The notes beneath the pieces were generated by a model. The model saw only the letters and a program-made list of their open reading frames with translations. It had not been told where the DNA came from and did not search any database. Both the position numbers and the translations under genes were made by a program. A DNA stretch of 64,000 bases. Source: an uncultured Alphaproteobacteria bacterium. Lineage in GTDB: Bacteria; Pseudomonadota; Alphaproteobacteria; HIMB59; GCA-002718135. Positions 17,543 to 28,274 of this stretch are shown here, piece by piece. The stretch spans positions 62,001 through 126,000 of the forward strand of contig CACMQS010000002.1 of assembly GCA_902615845.1 (NCBI GenBank). The letters run 5' to 3'. Numbering within the stretch: position 1 is the stretch's first letter; each line of letters begins with the position of its first letter.

Positions 17543-19413
17543 ATTTTATTATATTGTTTTAAATAAAGAATGACTTCATCTGCTAATTCTTCTGCAGATT
17601 TTATTTTTGTTTCCAAAATGATTTCAGGTGATGACGGTATTTCATAATTAGAGTCAATACCTGTAAAATTTTTTAATTTGCCAGATCTAGCTTTTTTGTA
17701 CAAACCTTTTGGATCTCTTTTTTCACACTCCTCAATCGAGGTATCAACATATATTTCTATAAATTCATCACTTTCTACTAATGCACGAGCCATTTTTCTT
17801 TCAGATTTAAAAGGTGAAATAAAAGAAACAATTGTTATTAGTCCTGCATCAACCATTAATCTGGATACTTCTGAAATTCTCCGTATATTTTCAACACGAT
17901 CTACATTAGTAAATCCTAAATCTTTATTTAATCCATGTCTAACATTGTCACCATCTAATAAGTAAGTATGCTTTCCAAGTTTATGCAACTTTTGCTCGAT
18001 TATATTAGCTATAGTAGATTTTCCTGACCCTGATAATCCTGTAAACCATAAAACACATGGCTTTTGTCCATTTATAGAGGATCGTAAATTTTTATTTATT
18101 GACATTTGATGCCATGAAATATTTGACGCTCTTCTCAGCTCATGCTCAATAACACCTGCTCCTACAGTTTGATTATTGAATTGGTCAATTATGACAAAAC
18201 TACCTAATTTTTTGTTATATTTATAGGGATTAAAAATAGTATTTTTATTTAATGCAACTTTGGTGTATCCAATTTCATTTAAGTTCAAAAATTTTGAAGC
18301 AATTTTTTCGAATGAATTAATATTTATTTTATGAACTAAATCTGTAATTTTCCCTATTGTTTGAAAGTTTATAAATTTAAAGATATAATTTCTTTCAGGT
18401 ATCATTTGTTCTTTATTCATCCAAATAATATGAGATGCAAATTGATCAGATAAAAAATAATTATTGTTTTTAATAGAGCATAATAAATCACCTCTAGAAA
18501 TATCAACTTCTTTGTCCAATGTTAGTGTTACCGCTTGCCCCTTAACGGCAAAGTCACTTTCTCCTTTTGGAGTTAATATTTTAATAATTTTAATTCTCTC
18601 CTTGCTTGAAAAGACGTGAACCTCATCATTAACTTTTATTTTTCCTGAAGTGATTGTTCCGCTATATCCTCTAAATTCAGAGCTCAATCTATTAACAAAT
18701 TGTATTGGTAATGAAAAAATTTCTTCTTCTAAAGGCTCCTTTAAGCTAATTTCTTCAAGCTCTTCAATTAAAGATTTTCCATTGTACCAAGATATGTTTG
18801 TATTTTTTTGAAATACATTATCACCAACTAAAGCAGATATTGGAATAAACTTTCGTAAATTAAAATTAAATTCTCTTGCAAAGTTTTTAAAAGAAGCAAT
18901 TATATCTTTAAATTTTTTTTCATCATAATTGATTAAATCCATTTTATTTACTGAAACTATAATATTTTCAATTCCGAGAAGAGATAAAATAAATGTGTGT
19001 CTTTTTGTTTGGTCAAGAATACCTTTAGTTGCGTCAACTAATATAATACCAACATCTGAGTTCGATGCTCCTGTAACCATATTGCGTGTGTATTCCTCAT
19101 GACCAGGAGTATCGGCAATAATAAATTTACATTTTTCAGTCTCAAAATAACGATAAGCAACATCTATAGTTATTCCCTGCTCTCTTTCAGCTTGTAAACC
19201 ATCAATTAATAATGCTAAATCAATTTGCTTACCTTGAGTGCCATACTTTTCACTTTCAATCTTAGTTTGACTTAACTGATCACTGTAAATATTTTTTGAA
19301 TCAAATAATAGTCTGCCAATGAGTGTTGATTTACCATCATCAACGGAACCACAAGTTAAAATTTTTAATTGTTTTTTATTATTTTGATTTTGAAAAAAAG
19401 TTTCTATGTCCAT
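17539..19413 (-). CDS. cysNC: Bifunctional sulfate adenylyltransferase subunit 1 / APS kinase
   Basis: A 624-residue fusion. Residues 1-420 are the CysN GTPase ([16 protein letters not shown]-loop, [13 protein letters not shown]) that drives sulfate adenylylation with CysD. Residues 440-624 are the APS kinase CysC, with [11 protein letters not shown] and the [10 protein letters not shown] signature. Together with CysD it makes PAPS from sulfate. It overlaps cysD by 1 base. No APS/PAPS reductase or sulfite reductase gene is in the window, so the PAPS could serve either assimilation, with reductases elsewhere, or sulfation. Confidence 0.95.
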   Translation of the reverse strand: MDIETFFQNQNNKKQLKILTCGSVDDGKSTLIGRLLFDSKNIYSDQLSQTKIESEKYGTQGKQIDLALLIDGLQAEREQGITIDVAYRYFETEKCKFIIADTPGHEEYTRNMVTGASNSDVGIILVDATKGILDQTKRHTFILSLLGIENIIVSVNKMDLINYDEKKFKDIIASFKNFAREFNFNLRKFIPISALVGDNVFQKNTNISWYNGKSLIEELEEISLKEPLEEEIFSLPIQFVNRLSSEFRGYSGTITSGKIKVNDEVHVFSSKERIKIIKILTPKGESDFAVKGQAVTLTLDKEVDISRGDLLCSIKNNNYFLSDQFASHIIWMNKEQMIPERNYIFKFINFQTIGKITDLVHKININSFEKIASKFLNLNEIGYTKVALNKNTIFNPYKYNKKLGSFVIIDQFNNQTVGAGVIEHELRRASNISWHQMSINKNLRSSINGQKPCVLWFTGLSGSGKSTIANIIEQKLHKLGKHTYLLDGDNVRHGLNKDLGFTNVDRVENIRRISEVSRLMVDAGLITIVSFISPFKSERKMARALVESDEFIEIYVDTSIEECEKRDPKGLYKKARSGKLKNFTGIDSNYEIPSSPEIILETKIKSAEELADEVILYLKQYNKI

Positions 19414-20312
19414 TAAAAATAACCTTCTTGTTTTTTTTTCTCCATAGATCCAATTTGATCATTATCAATAAGCCTTCCTTGTCTTTCTGAATATTTTGAC
19501 TCTAGTAATTCAATAATGATTTCTTCAACAGTAGTTGCATCAGACTCCACAGCAGCAGTTAATGGATAGCAACCCAATGTTCTAAATCTTACTTTTTTTT
19601 GTTCTATTTTTTCATTTTCTTTAATTTTTAAACGATCATCATCAACCATAATTATCATATCATTTCTACTAATAATTGGTCTTATTTTGGAAAAATATAG
19701 CGGCACTAGTGGAATGTTTTCTTGATAAATGTATTGCCAAATATCTATTTCAGTCCAATTAGATAATGGAAAAACTCTAACACTTTCACCTTGATCTATT
19801 TTAGTATTGAACAAATTCCAAAGCTCTGGTTTTTGATTTTTTGGATCCCAGCGATGTTTTTTATCTCTAAATGAAAAAATTCTTTCTTTTGCTCGTGATT
19901 TTTCTTCATCTCTTCTAGCACCTCCAAATGCAGCATCAAATTTATATTTATCTAATGCTTGTATTAAGGACTGTGTTTTCATTATATCTGTATGAATTTT
20001 TGATCCACTAGAAATAGGATTTATATTATTACGCACTCCTTCTTGGTTGATATGAACTAATAAGTCCAAATCATACTTCTTAGCAATATCATCTCTAAAT
20101 TTTATCATTTCTTTGAACTTCCATGTTGTATCAATATGCATTAACTTGAAAGGAATTTTACTCGGATAAAATGCTTTTTGAGCTAAGTGAAGCATTACAG
20201 ATGAGTCTTTACCTATTGAATAAAGCATTACAGGATTGACAAATTCTGAAGCTACCTCTCTTATTATGTGTATACTTTCAGACTCTAATTTATCTATATG
20301 TGATAATTTCAT
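19413..20312 (-). CDS. cysD: Sulfate adenylyltransferase subunit 2
   Basis: A 299-residue PAPS-reductase-fold ATP pyrophosphatase. The PP-loop [14 protein letters not shown] (residues 31-44), [18 protein letters not shown] and the C-terminal [16 protein letters not shown] are diagnostic of CysD. It forms the ATP sulfurylase with CysN, making adenosine 5'-phosphosulfate from sulfate and ATP. It overlaps cysNC by one base and follows cysQ by one base, so all are one operon. Length is normal. Confidence 0.96.
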   Translation of the reverse strand: MKLSHIDKLESESIHIIREVASEFVNPVMLYSIGKDSSVMLHLAQKAFYPSKIPFKLMHIDTTWKFKEMIKFRDDIAKKYDLDLLVHINQEGVRNNINPISSGSKIHTDIMKTQSLIQALDKYKFDAAFGGARRDEEKSRAKERIFSFRDKKHRWDPKNQKPELWNLFNTKIDQGESVRVFPLSNWTEIDIWQYIYQENIPLVPLYFSKIRPIISRNDMIIMVDDDRLKIKENEKIEQKKVRFRTLGCYPLTAAVESDATTVEEIIIELLESKYSERQGRLIDNDQIGSMEKKKQEGYF

Positions 20313-20313
20313 A

Positions 20314-21117
20314 TTAATTTAGTTTAGCAACATTCCCATAAGCTAAGAAATTTGGATTAATAATATTCTCCTTAGTATTGTACAAAATTTCAGTATTATC
20401 AAATGATTTTAATTTACCACCAGCTTCCTCTAAAATTACATGTCCTGCTGCAATATCCCATTCAGAAGTTGGACCTAATCTAGGATAAATATCTGCAGTT
20501 CCTTCTGCTATAATACAAAACTTTAATGAACTTCCAATTGAAATAAGCTCATACTGTGAAAAATTTTTTTCAACCCACGTATGAAATTCTTTATTTGAAT
20601 GCGAACGACTTCCAATAATTTTAATTTTAGAAACAGCATTCTTATTTATATTGATTTTTTTAAATTCAGTTAGTGTATTTATATTATCTTGAGTAATTAA
20701 TTTGTAGGAACCATTATTTTTTATTCCATAATACAATAAAGATTTCTCGGGTGCATAGATAACTCCAAAAATGGGTGAATTATTTTCAATTAATGAAATA
20801 TTTACAGTAAATTCACCATTTCTATTTATAAATTCTTTAGTTCCATCAAGTGGATCAATAAGCCAATATTTGTTCCATACTCTTCTTGTCTCCCAATTGA
20901 CTAAACTCTCTTCAGTAAGAATGGGAAAATTTTTTTCTATTTCTATCAATCTTTTTTTAATGAGATTATTAGAATTAATGTCTGCTTCTGTGATAGGTGA
21001 ATTATCTACTTTTAAATCTACATTAAAATTTTTATTGTATATTTTTAATATTTCTTTACCAGCATCTATGGCAATATTTAAAATATCTAAAACAACTTCT
21101 TGGTTATTTAAATTCAT
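20314..21117 (-). CDS. cysQ: 3'(2'),5'-bisphosphate nucleotidase
   Basis: A 267-residue inositol monophosphatase-superfamily enzyme. The metal-binding motifs are [22 protein letters not shown] and, near the C-terminus, EWDIAAGH. CysQ hydrolyses 3'-phosphoadenosine 5'-phosphate, the by-product of PAPS use, to AMP. Its place immediately before cysD-cysNC fits recycling of PAP. It follows the antiporter gene by 6 bases. Confidence 0.93.
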   Translation of the reverse strand: MNLNNQEVVLDILNIAIDAGKEILKIYNKNFNVDLKVDNSPITEADINSNNLIKKRLIEIEKNFPILTEESLVNWETRRVWNKYWLIDPLDGTKEFINRNGEFTVNISLIENNSPIFGVIYAPEKSLLYYGIKNNGSYKLITQDNINTLTEFKKININKNAVSKIKIIGSRSHSNKEFHTWVEKNFSQYELISIGSSLKFCIIAEGTADIYPRLGPTSEWDIAAGHVILEEAGGKLKSFDNTEILYNTKENIINPNFLAYGNVAKLN

Positions 21118-21123
21118 ATTTTG

Positions 21124-22035
21124 TCAGATATAAATATAATAGATATAGCCTAAATATAACATTAGACCCACACTTCCGTATAACCTACCAAGCTTTTTAA
21201 AAATTAACATAAAAACTAAAATAACAAAGGTTATCAACAGCATAAAATATAAATCCTGTCTTGCTAAAATTTCCGGCATTCTAAAATTTCCAAAAAACGA
21301 ACTTATACCTAAAACACCGAGAACGTTATAAATGTTTGAACCTAAAATATTTCCTAATGCAAAATCTACTTTTCTTTTTAATGCTGACATTATACCAATA
21401 ACCAACTCAGGTAGAGAAGTTCCAAAAGCTATTAACGAAAGTCCAATTACTGCTTCCGATACTTGCAATTTCTTAGCCAAACTAATTGCAGAATTTACAA
21501 ATAAATCTGAACCATAAATTAAAAATATAATTCCAAATATTATTAATATTAATGAAACAAATATTGAATATTCATCCTTATCTATATCCTCAACAAGGAT
21601 AAATCCTTTTTTAATTTGAAAATACATTATAAAAGTCAAAGCTATTAGAGATATGATTCCAAATAAATAATTAAAATAAAAATAACTCATAATTATCAAA
21701 CAAATACCCAGAGCTATATTAATCCATGCCTGATTAATTTGGTTGTTGTTAATGTTTTTTATAGGTACAATGATCGTTGTTGCTGCCATTACTAAGATTA
21801 GATTTGCTATATTACTTCCTACAACAGCACCTAAAGCTAAATCTGAGTGATTATTTAAGATTGCATTAATACTACTTGCAAGTTCGGGAAGAGAGGTACC
21901 TGCAGCCACTATTACAACGCCTATAGCAAAAAGAGAAATATTTAGTTTTTTTCCAAAACTAACAGACCCTCTTATTAAGATTTCAGCTCCGACAACTAGA
22001 ATTGCTAAGCCAAGTATTAATATTAATATATCCAC
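21124..22035 (-). CDS. Calcium/sodium antiporter (CaCA family, YrbG-like)
   Basis: A 303-residue membrane protein with ten or so helices in two inverted repeats. The two alpha-repeat signatures, AAGTSLPELASS near residue 45 and AFGTSLPELVIG near residue 208, carry the conserved glutamates of K+-independent Na+/Ca2+ exchangers; GAVVGSNIANL and GNILGSNIYN follow. It is the first gene of the operon that continues into cysQ-cysD-cysNC. Exchange of Ca2+ for Na+ at the inner membrane is the family role; a link to sulfate genes is positional only. Confidence 0.88.
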   Translation of the reverse strand: MDILILILGLAILVVGAEILIRGSVSFGKKLNISLFAIGVVIVAAGTSLPELASSINAILNNHSDLALGAVVGSNIANLILVMAATTIIVPIKNINNNQINQAWINIALGICLIIMSYFYFNYLFGIISLIALTFIMYFQIKKGFILVEDIDKDEYSIFVSLILIIFGIIFLIYGSDLFVNSAISLAKKLQVSEAVIGLSLIAFGTSLPELVIGIMSALKRKVDFALGNILGSNIYNVLGVLGISSFFGNFRMPEILARQDLYFMLLITFVILVFMLIFKKLGRLYGSVGLMLYLGYIYYIYI

Positions 22036-22116
22036 TAATGAAATTATAATTGTTTAAAGTTAGTTACATAATAATTTAACAAATATATACTTAAATAATT
22101 AAAATTTTTGCAAACT

Positions 22117-23721
22117 ATGAATGAAAGCTTTGATTATATTATTATTGGTGCTGGAACAGCTGGTTGTATATTAGCAAATAGACTAACTGAAAATGAAAAC
22201 ATTAAAGTACTTTTAATTGAAGCTGGAGGAAAAGACACTAATCCTTGGATACATATTCCAGGTGGTTATTTTAAAACAATGCATAATCCAAAAACTGATT
22301 GGTGCTTCACAACTGAAGAGGAAAAATATTGTAATAATAGAAAAATGCTTATTCCAAGAGGAAAAACATTGGGTGGAAGTTCATCAATTAACGGAATGCT
22401 ATATATAAGAGGACATGCAAATGACTACAATTACTGGAGACAATTAGGAAACATTGGTTGGTCATGGGAGGACGTATTACCATATTTCAAAAAATCTGAA
22501 GATTACAGAATTTCTAAAAGTGAATTTCATGGTACAGACGGACCTATCAAAGTAGAAAAAATAAGATCAAATTTTAAATTATTGGATCTATTTTTAGAAG
22601 CTTCTCAAGAATTTGGATACAAAAAAAATGAGGACTTTAATAACGGTGACAATGAAGGAATGGGTTATTTCCCTATGACAATTGATAAAGGTTTTAGATG
22701 TAGTTCAGCTGTTGCCTTTCTTAATCCTATCAAAAATAGAAAAAATTTAAAAATTTTAACAAATGCTCATGTTAAAAACATAAGCTTTGAAAACTTAAGA
22801 GCAAAAGAAGTAAATCTATGGAAAGATAATCAAGAACTTTCATTTTCTGTAAATAAAGAGGTTTTATTGTCTGCAGGAACAATTGGATCTCCTCACATAT
22901 TACAGACTTCGGGTATCGGTCCAGGTAAATTATTAAATGAAAATAATATTAATATTATAAAAGAAATTAGTGGTGTTGGGAGAAATTTAACTGATCATTT
23001 AATGTTAAGACCAGTGTACAAAATTAAAGACTTGGAAACATTAAATGACATATATCATAGTTTTTCCAAAAAATTTTTAACAAGTTTAAATTATTTAATT
23101 TACAGAAAAGGACCATTAACGGTTGGGGCAAGTTATTTGTGTGGCTTTATTAAAAGTGATTCTTATTTAGAAAATCCTAATTTACAATTTCATATTTCTC
23201 CAGCTAGTACAGATTTATTAGGAAAAGCAGGGCTACACAAATTTCCAGCATTTACTCCAACAATTACAAATATTCGTCCAACAAGTAGAGGATCTATAGA
23301 AATTAATTCTTCAGATACAAGAATTTATCCTAAAATAAAAATGAACTACTTATCTACTGATGAAGATAGGGAAATTGCAGGTAAGTCTTTAAAAATTGTA
23401 AGAAAAGTTGTTTTAGAATCAAAGGCATTTAAAAATTATGCACCTGAAGAATATAGACCGGGAATACAATTTAAAGATAATGAATCTCTCGCTAAGGAAG
23501 CTGGTAAATTTGCAAACACTATTTTTCATCCAGTAAGTACATGTAAAATGGGTAATGATGAAAACTCAGTAGTAAGTGATAATCTTAAAGTAAAAGGAAT
23601 AAATAACTTAAGAGTTGTTGATGCATCTGTGATGCCAACTATAACATCAGGTAATACAAATGCTCCTACTATGATGATTGCTGAAAAAGCATCAGACTTA
23701 ATTATTAACGATCAAAAATAA
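22117..23721 (+). CDS. GMC-family FAD oxidoreductase (choline dehydrogenase-like; possible isethionate dehydrogenase)
   Basis: The track begins at TTG 22108; ATG at 22117 puts the FAD-binding strand (DYIIIGAGTAGC) at the usual position, giving 534 residues. GMC signatures are RGKTLGGSSSINGMLYIRG, SAGTIGSPHILQTSGIG and the active-site histidine in HPVSTCKMG, with GNTNAPTMM at the C-terminus. It oxidises an alcohol to an aldehyde with FAD. Its stop lies 0 bases from the stop of convergent xsc. Isethionate dehydrogenase IseJ is a GMC enzyme that makes sulfoacetaldehyde, so this could be a second route into Xsc. Choline or another alcohol remains equally possible from sequence. Confidence 0.85.
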   Translation: MNESFDYIIIGAGTAGCILANRLTENENIKVLLIEAGGKDTNPWIHIPGGYFKTMHNPKTDWCFTTEEEKYCNNRKMLIPRGKTLGGSSSINGMLYIRGHANDYNYWRQLGNIGWSWEDVLPYFKKSEDYRISKSEFHGTDGPIKVEKIRSNFKLLDLFLEASQEFGYKKNEDFNNGDNEGMGYFPMTIDKGFRCSSAVAFLNPIKNRKNLKILTNAHVKNISFENLRAKEVNLWKDNQELSFSVNKEVLLSAGTIGSPHILQTSGIGPGKLLNENNINIIKEISGVGRNLTDHLMLRPVYKIKDLETLNDIYHSFSKKFLTSLNYLIYRKGPLTVGASYLCGFIKSDSYLENPNLQFHISPASTDLLGKAGLHKFPAFTPTITNIRPTSRGSIEINSSDTRIYPKIKMNYLSTDEDREIAGKSLKIVRKVVLESKAFKNYAPEEYRPGIQFKDNESLAKEAGKFANTIFHPVSTCKMGNDENSVVSDNLKVKGINNLRVVDASVMPTITSGNTNAPTMMIAEKASDLIINDQK

Positions 23722-25491
23722 TTATTGAACCACTGTATCTTTAGGATCAATTCCAGCAACTTCAACTGGTGCTTTCATAGCATCTCTTCTAAAAGGTTCT
23801 CCTAGTTCTTGATTTAACATAACTTCTATAAAAGTAGTTACGCCTTCCATTTGATCTTTGCAAGATTGTTGTAAAGCTTCTGTTAGTTCCTCTTGAGTGT
23901 AAACTTTAACACCTTTAAATCCACATGCTTCTGCAATCTTTGCATAGCTTAATTTAGGATCAAGTTCTGTTCCAACAAAATTATTATTATACCATAGTGT
24001 AGTATTTCTTTTCTCAGCTCCCCATTGATAATTTCTAAAAATTATCATTGTAATGTTTGGCCAACCTTCTCTATTACAAGAAGTCATTTCACTCATACTA
24101 ATTCCAAATGCGCCATCCCCTGCAAAGCCAACAACTGGTGTATTAGGACAACCTATCTTTGCTCCAATTACAGATGGAAAACCATATCCACATGGTCCAA
24201 ATAAACCAGGTGCCAAATACTTTCTACCATTCTCAAATGTTGGATATGCATTACCGATTGCACAATTATTTCCTATATCACTTGATATAATTGCATCTTC
24301 AGGAAGACCTGCTTGAATAGCTCGCCATGCCATTCTTGGTGACATTTTTTCTGGCTCTCTATCTCGTGAATCTTTATTCCAAGATGTGCCAGGATCATCT
24401 TCTTCATGATCAAGGCCAGTTAATGTTTGTAGCCAAGCTGACTTTGTTTTATGAATTAACTCTTCTCTTTCTTTTCGATCTTGATCTCCTGCATGTGTTG
24501 TAAGGTTTTCTAAAATTTGTTCTGCAACTAGTTTTGCATCTCCACAAATACCAACACTTATTTTTTTTGTTAAACCAATACGATCAGAATTTATATCAAC
24601 TTGAATGACATCTGCATTTTTTGGCCAATAATCTATTCCATAACCTGGTAAAGTTGAGAAAGGGTTTAATCTTGTGCCAAGTGCTAAAACTACATCTGCT
24701 TTAGATATTATTTCCATAGCTGCTTTAGACCCATTGTATCCTAAAGGACCAACCGCAAGAGGATGTTTGCCCGGAAAACTATCATTATGCTGATATCCGC
24801 AAGCAACTGGAGCACTTAATTTTTCTGCTAGTTTTTTACAATCATCAATAGCGTCAGCTAAGATCACTCCAGCACCAGATAAAATAACTGGGAATTTTGC
24901 ATTAGATAAAAGATTTGCGGCTTCTTTAATTGCTTCAACTCCACCAGAAGGCCTTTCAAATTTAATAATAGGTGGCAAATCAATATCAATAATTTGGGTC
25001 CAAAAATCTCTTGGTATATTTAATTGAGCAGGAGCAGATCCTTTTATAGCTTTTGAAATAACTCTATTTAAAACCTCTGCAACTCTAGATGGATCCCTTA
25101 CTTCTTCTTGATAACAAACCATATCTTTAAATAAGTTCATTTGCTCAACTTCTTGGAACCCCCCTTGACCAATGGTTTTATTAGCTGCCTGAGGAGTAAC
25201 CAAAAGCATTGGAGTATGATTCCAAAAAGCAGTCTTTATAGGTGTGACCAAGCCAGTTATACCAGGTCCATTTTGTGCAATACACATTGCAATTTTACCA
25301 GTTGATCTAGTATAGCCATCAGCCATAATTCCGCCGTTTGACTCATGAGCAACATCCCAAAATGTTATTCCAGCTTTAGGAAAAAGATCTGAAATAGGCA
25401 TAAATGCAGATCCAATTATTCCAAAAGCGTGTTGAATACCGTGTTTTTGTAAAACTTTTACGAAAGCTTCCTCTGTTGTCATTTTTGCCAT
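23722..25491 (-). CDS. xsc: Sulfoacetaldehyde acetyltransferase
   Basis: A 589-residue thiamine-diphosphate enzyme. The N-terminal phrase MTTEEAFVKVLQKHGI, GSAFMPISDLFPKAGITFWD, LGTRLNPFSTLPGYGIDYW and NYQWGAEKRNTTLW are hallmarks of Xsc and not of acetolactate synthases. The TPP/Mg site is GDGAFGISMSE. It cleaves sulfoacetaldehyde with phosphate, releasing sulfite and acetyl phosphate. Length matches the family (about 590). It stands alone here, about 20 kb from tpa-ald and pta, which supply its substrate and use its product. Confidence 0.96.
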   Translation of the reverse strand: MAKMTTEEAFVKVLQKHGIQHAFGIIGSAFMPISDLFPKAGITFWDVAHESNGGIMADGYTRSTGKIAMCIAQNGPGITGLVTPIKTAFWNHTPMLLVTPQAANKTIGQGGFQEVEQMNLFKDMVCYQEEVRDPSRVAEVLNRVISKAIKGSAPAQLNIPRDFWTQIIDIDLPPIIKFERPSGGVEAIKEAANLLSNAKFPVILSGAGVILADAIDDCKKLAEKLSAPVACGYQHNDSFPGKHPLAVGPLGYNGSKAAMEIISKADVVLALGTRLNPFSTLPGYGIDYWPKNADVIQVDINSDRIGLTKKISVGICGDAKLVAEQILENLTTHAGDQDRKEREELIHKTKSAWLQTLTGLDHEEDDPGTSWNKDSRDREPEKMSPRMAWRAIQAGLPEDAIISSDIGNNCAIGNAYPTFENGRKYLAPGLFGPCGYGFPSVIGAKIGCPNTPVVGFAGDGAFGISMSEMTSCNREGWPNITMIIFRNYQWGAEKRNTTLWYNNNFVGTELDPKLSYAKIAEACGFKGVKVYTQEELTEALQQSCKDQMEGVTTFIEVMLNQELGEPFRRDAMKAPVEVAGIDPKDTVVQ

Positions 25492-25624
25492 GATAAAACC
25501 TTTAATATATTATTCTTACCTACATTAAATTAATTATTTAATGAACTACAATTATATTGTTAATTATTTATTAATTTTATAAAATTACTATTTAATGAAA
25601 AAATAATTATTTACGATTGATAAA

Positions 25625-27457
25625 ATGACGCTTCTTGGACAAGAAATTATTAAGGCCACATCTAAAACTTTACCAAATCAACCTGGTGTTTACCAAATGC
25701 AGGATGATAAAGGTAATATTTTATATATTGGAAAAGCAAAAGTATTATCAAATAGAGTAAAGAATTACCTATCTCTGAATAACCTAACCAGAAGAATTCA
25801 AAGAATGGTTAGTCTAACTAAATCAATGAACTTTTTTGTAACCAATACAGAATTAGAAGCAATCATCCTTGAATGTAATTTAATTAAAAAACATAAACCA
25901 AGATTTAATGTTCTTTTAAGAGACGATAAATCATTCCCTTATATATTTATTTCATCAGAACATGATTTTCCTAGAATCGAAAAACACCGCGGTCCTCAAA
26001 AGAAAAGGGGGAGATATTATGGGCCATTTGCAAGTCCAGATGCAGTAAATAGAACTATAAATACCATACAACGAATATTTCTTTTAAGGTCATGCACAGA
26101 TAAAGAGGTAAATGTAGGAAATAAATTGTGCTTCAATTATTATCTTAAAAGATGTTCTGGTCCTTGTGGAGGAAAAATTTCGAAAGAAGCCTACTCAAAA
26201 TTAATAGAGGCAGCAGATGATTTTCTAAGTAGTGGTAACTCTCAAAAAATACAAAAAAATTTTACAGATCAAATGTATAAAGCGTCAAAAAAAAATAATT
26301 TTGAATTAGCTGCATCTCTAAGAGATAGACTTAAAGCTTTAAGGCATATTGAACAAAATAATTCAATTAAGATTAAGGATATAAAAAATGCTGACATTTT
26401 TGCAATAACTTCAAATGAAGGAAAAACATGTATTTATGGAAGTTTTTTTAGAAATAATACATCTTATGGTGGCAAAGCTTTCTACCCAGATCATGACAGC
26501 TTATTGGATCATGAAGAAATAATGTTAGGTTTCCTAAATATATTTTATGCAGAAAAAGATATTCCTGAAACAATTATTACTAACATAACTATTGATAAAA
26601 AAAATAATTCACAAATTTTAGGAAAAAATTTTGATAAAACAAAATTCATTAAACCATTAAAGGGGCCTAAAAAAAATTTACTTAAATTTGCAGAAAAAAA
26701 TTCTAAAATAAACCTAGATATTAAATTAAATAAACTAAGATCTTTCGATAATTTTAATTCAGAAATTAAAAAAATATTTAAACTCAAAGATGAAATTATA
26801 AAAATAGAAGCTTACGATAACAGCCATACATTTGGAAAACATCCTATAGGTGTAATGGTTGCCTATAATCAAAATGGATTTATAAAATCTAATTATAGAA
26901 AATTTAATATTCGATTTGATCTTGAAGAAAACAAAAATAAAGTTGATGATTATTATATGATGAAAGAAATGCTTATTAGGAGGTTTAATAATTCAAAATT
27001 TCAAGATGAATTAGATTTGCCAAATTTACTGCTTATAGATGGAGGGAAAGGGCAATACAATTCTGCAAAAAAGGTTTTAGATAGTTTAAAAATAGATATA
27101 CCAATTATCTCTATGGCCAAAGGTGAAGAAAGAGATGCAGGTAGAGAAATTCTTATACATGATAAATTTACACATAGATTAAATGAAAATAATCCTCTTC
27201 TCCACTTTTTACAAAATATTAGAGATGAAGTGCACAGATTTGCGATAACAACGCATCGATCAAAAAGAGCGAAGATGAGCGTCAGATCCGTGTTTGATGA
27301 TATAGAAGGAGTAGGTCCTGAAAGAAAGAAGATTTTAAAAAAACACTTTGGTACAGTGGAAAAATTAAAATTAGCTAGTTTAGATGAATTAAAAGAGGTT
27401 AAATCAATACCTGAGTCAATTCTAACAAAAATTTATGAATATTTTCATAGCGTTTAA
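25625..27457 (+). CDS. uvrC: Excinuclease ABC subunit C
   Basis: A 610-residue UvrC. The N-terminal GIY-YIG nuclease reads PGVYQMQDDKGNILYIGKAK; a UvrB-interacting segment lies near residue 210; the RNase H-like C-terminal nuclease is at 380-540 (EAYDNSHTFGKHPIGVMV, LLIDGGKGQ), followed by a helix-hairpin-helix pair (DDIEGVGPERKKILKKHFG). It makes the dual incisions of nucleotide excision repair with UvrA and UvrB. It starts a plus-strand run through pgsA and moaDE. Confidence 0.97.
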   Translation: MTLLGQEIIKATSKTLPNQPGVYQMQDDKGNILYIGKAKVLSNRVKNYLSLNNLTRRIQRMVSLTKSMNFFVTNTELEAIILECNLIKKHKPRFNVLLRDDKSFPYIFISSEHDFPRIEKHRGPQKKRGRYYGPFASPDAVNRTINTIQRIFLLRSCTDKEVNVGNKLCFNYYLKRCSGPCGGKISKEAYSKLIEAADDFLSSGNSQKIQKNFTDQMYKASKKNNFELAASLRDRLKALRHIEQNNSIKIKDIKNADIFAITSNEGKTCIYGSFFRNNTSYGGKAFYPDHDSLLDHEEIMLGFLNIFYAEKDIPETIITNITIDKKNNSQILGKNFDKTKFIKPLKGPKKNLLKFAEKNSKINLDIKLNKLRSFDNFNSEIKKIFKLKDEIIKIEAYDNSHTFGKHPIGVMVAYNQNGFIKSNYRKFNIRFDLEENKNKVDDYYMMKEMLIRRFNNSKFQDELDLPNLLLIDGGKGQYNSAKKVLDSLKIDIPIISMAKGEERDAGREILIHDKFTHRLNENNPLLHFLQNIRDEVHRFAITTHRSKRAKMSVRSVFDDIEGVGPERKKILKKHFGTVEKLKLASLDELKEVKSIPESILTKIYEYFHSV

Positions 27458-27484
27458 AAAATTCTTCATCTACAAAGAATAGAA

Positions 27485-28027
27485 ATGAATATATCAAATA
27501 TTCTAACTATGATTAGAATTGCTATAATCCCAATTATAGTTCTTTGTATATATCTTACGAATCCATACTTTGGCTGGATTGCCTTTATATTATTTTGTTT
27601 AGCTGGAATAACAGATTACTTTGATGGTTATTTAGCAAGGCTAAGAAATGAAGTAACAAATTTTGGAACATTTTTAGATCCAATTGCAGATAAATTATTA
27701 GTAGCGGCAGTTATTCTTATTTTAACTTCTAAAGGTGTAATTAAAGACTGGGATACCATTCCAGCCCTTATAATATTATTAAGAGAAATAACAGTATCAG
27801 GTTTAAGGGAATACTTAGCTGGGATAAAAATTAGCATACCAGTTTCAAGAATTGCAAAAGCAAAAACCTTTCTTCAACTAGCTGCACTTGGATTACTTAT
27901 TTTATCTGAGAGTAATCTAAATTTATTATTTGTTATTTATTTAGGTAAGACTTTTCTATGGATTGCTGGAATTCTAACTCTCTATACAGCCTATGATTAT
28001 ATTAAAGGATCAATAAAGCATTTTTAA
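27485..28027 (+). CDS. pgsA: CDP-diacylglycerol--glycerol-3-phosphate 3-phosphatidyltransferase
   Basis: A 180-residue integral membrane CDP-alcohol phosphatidyltransferase. The family motif appears as AGITDYFDGYLARLRNEVTNFGTFLDPIADK, matching DG(x)2AR(x)8G(x)3D(x)3D. It makes phosphatidylglycerol phosphate in the inner membrane. UvrC followed closely by PgsA (27 bases) is a common bacterial gene pair. It is followed 1 base later by moaD. Confidence 0.93.
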   Translation: MNISNILTMIRIAIIPIIVLCIYLTNPYFGWIAFILFCLAGITDYFDGYLARLRNEVTNFGTFLDPIADKLLVAAVILILTSKGVIKDWDTIPALIILLREITVSGLREYLAGIKISIPVSRIAKAKTFLQLAALGLLILSESNLNLLFVIYLGKTFLWIAGILTLYTAYDYIKGSIKHF

Positions 28028-28028
28028 A

Positions 28029-28274
28029 ATGAGAATTCGATATTTTGCTTGGATTAAGGATATAACAAATAAAGATGACGAAATAATTAATGTAAATCAT
28101 CCTAAAACCATACAAGAATTAAAAAAATATTTAGAAAATTTATATCCAGAGCTAAAAAAACATTTTTTACAAGATGTTTTAAGATTTGCAGTTAATCAGG
28201 AATACGTTTCAGAAAATTTGAATTTAAAACCAATTGATGAAATTGCAATCTTTCCACCAGTTAGTGGTGGGTAA
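28029..28274 (+). CDS. moaD: Molybdopterin synthase sulfur carrier subunit
   Basis: An 81-residue ubiquitin-fold protein ending in the essential Gly-Gly (PPVSGG), whose terminal glycine is thiocarboxylated to supply sulfur for molybdopterin. It opens with MRIRYFAWIKD, the usual MoaD first strand. It shares the stop/start junction with moaE (TAATGA), so the two subunits are coupled. Confidence 0.93.
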   Translation: MRIRYFAWIKDITNKDDEIINVNHPKTIQELKKYLENLYPELKKHFLQDVLRFAVNQEYVSENLNLKPIDEIAIFPPVSGG

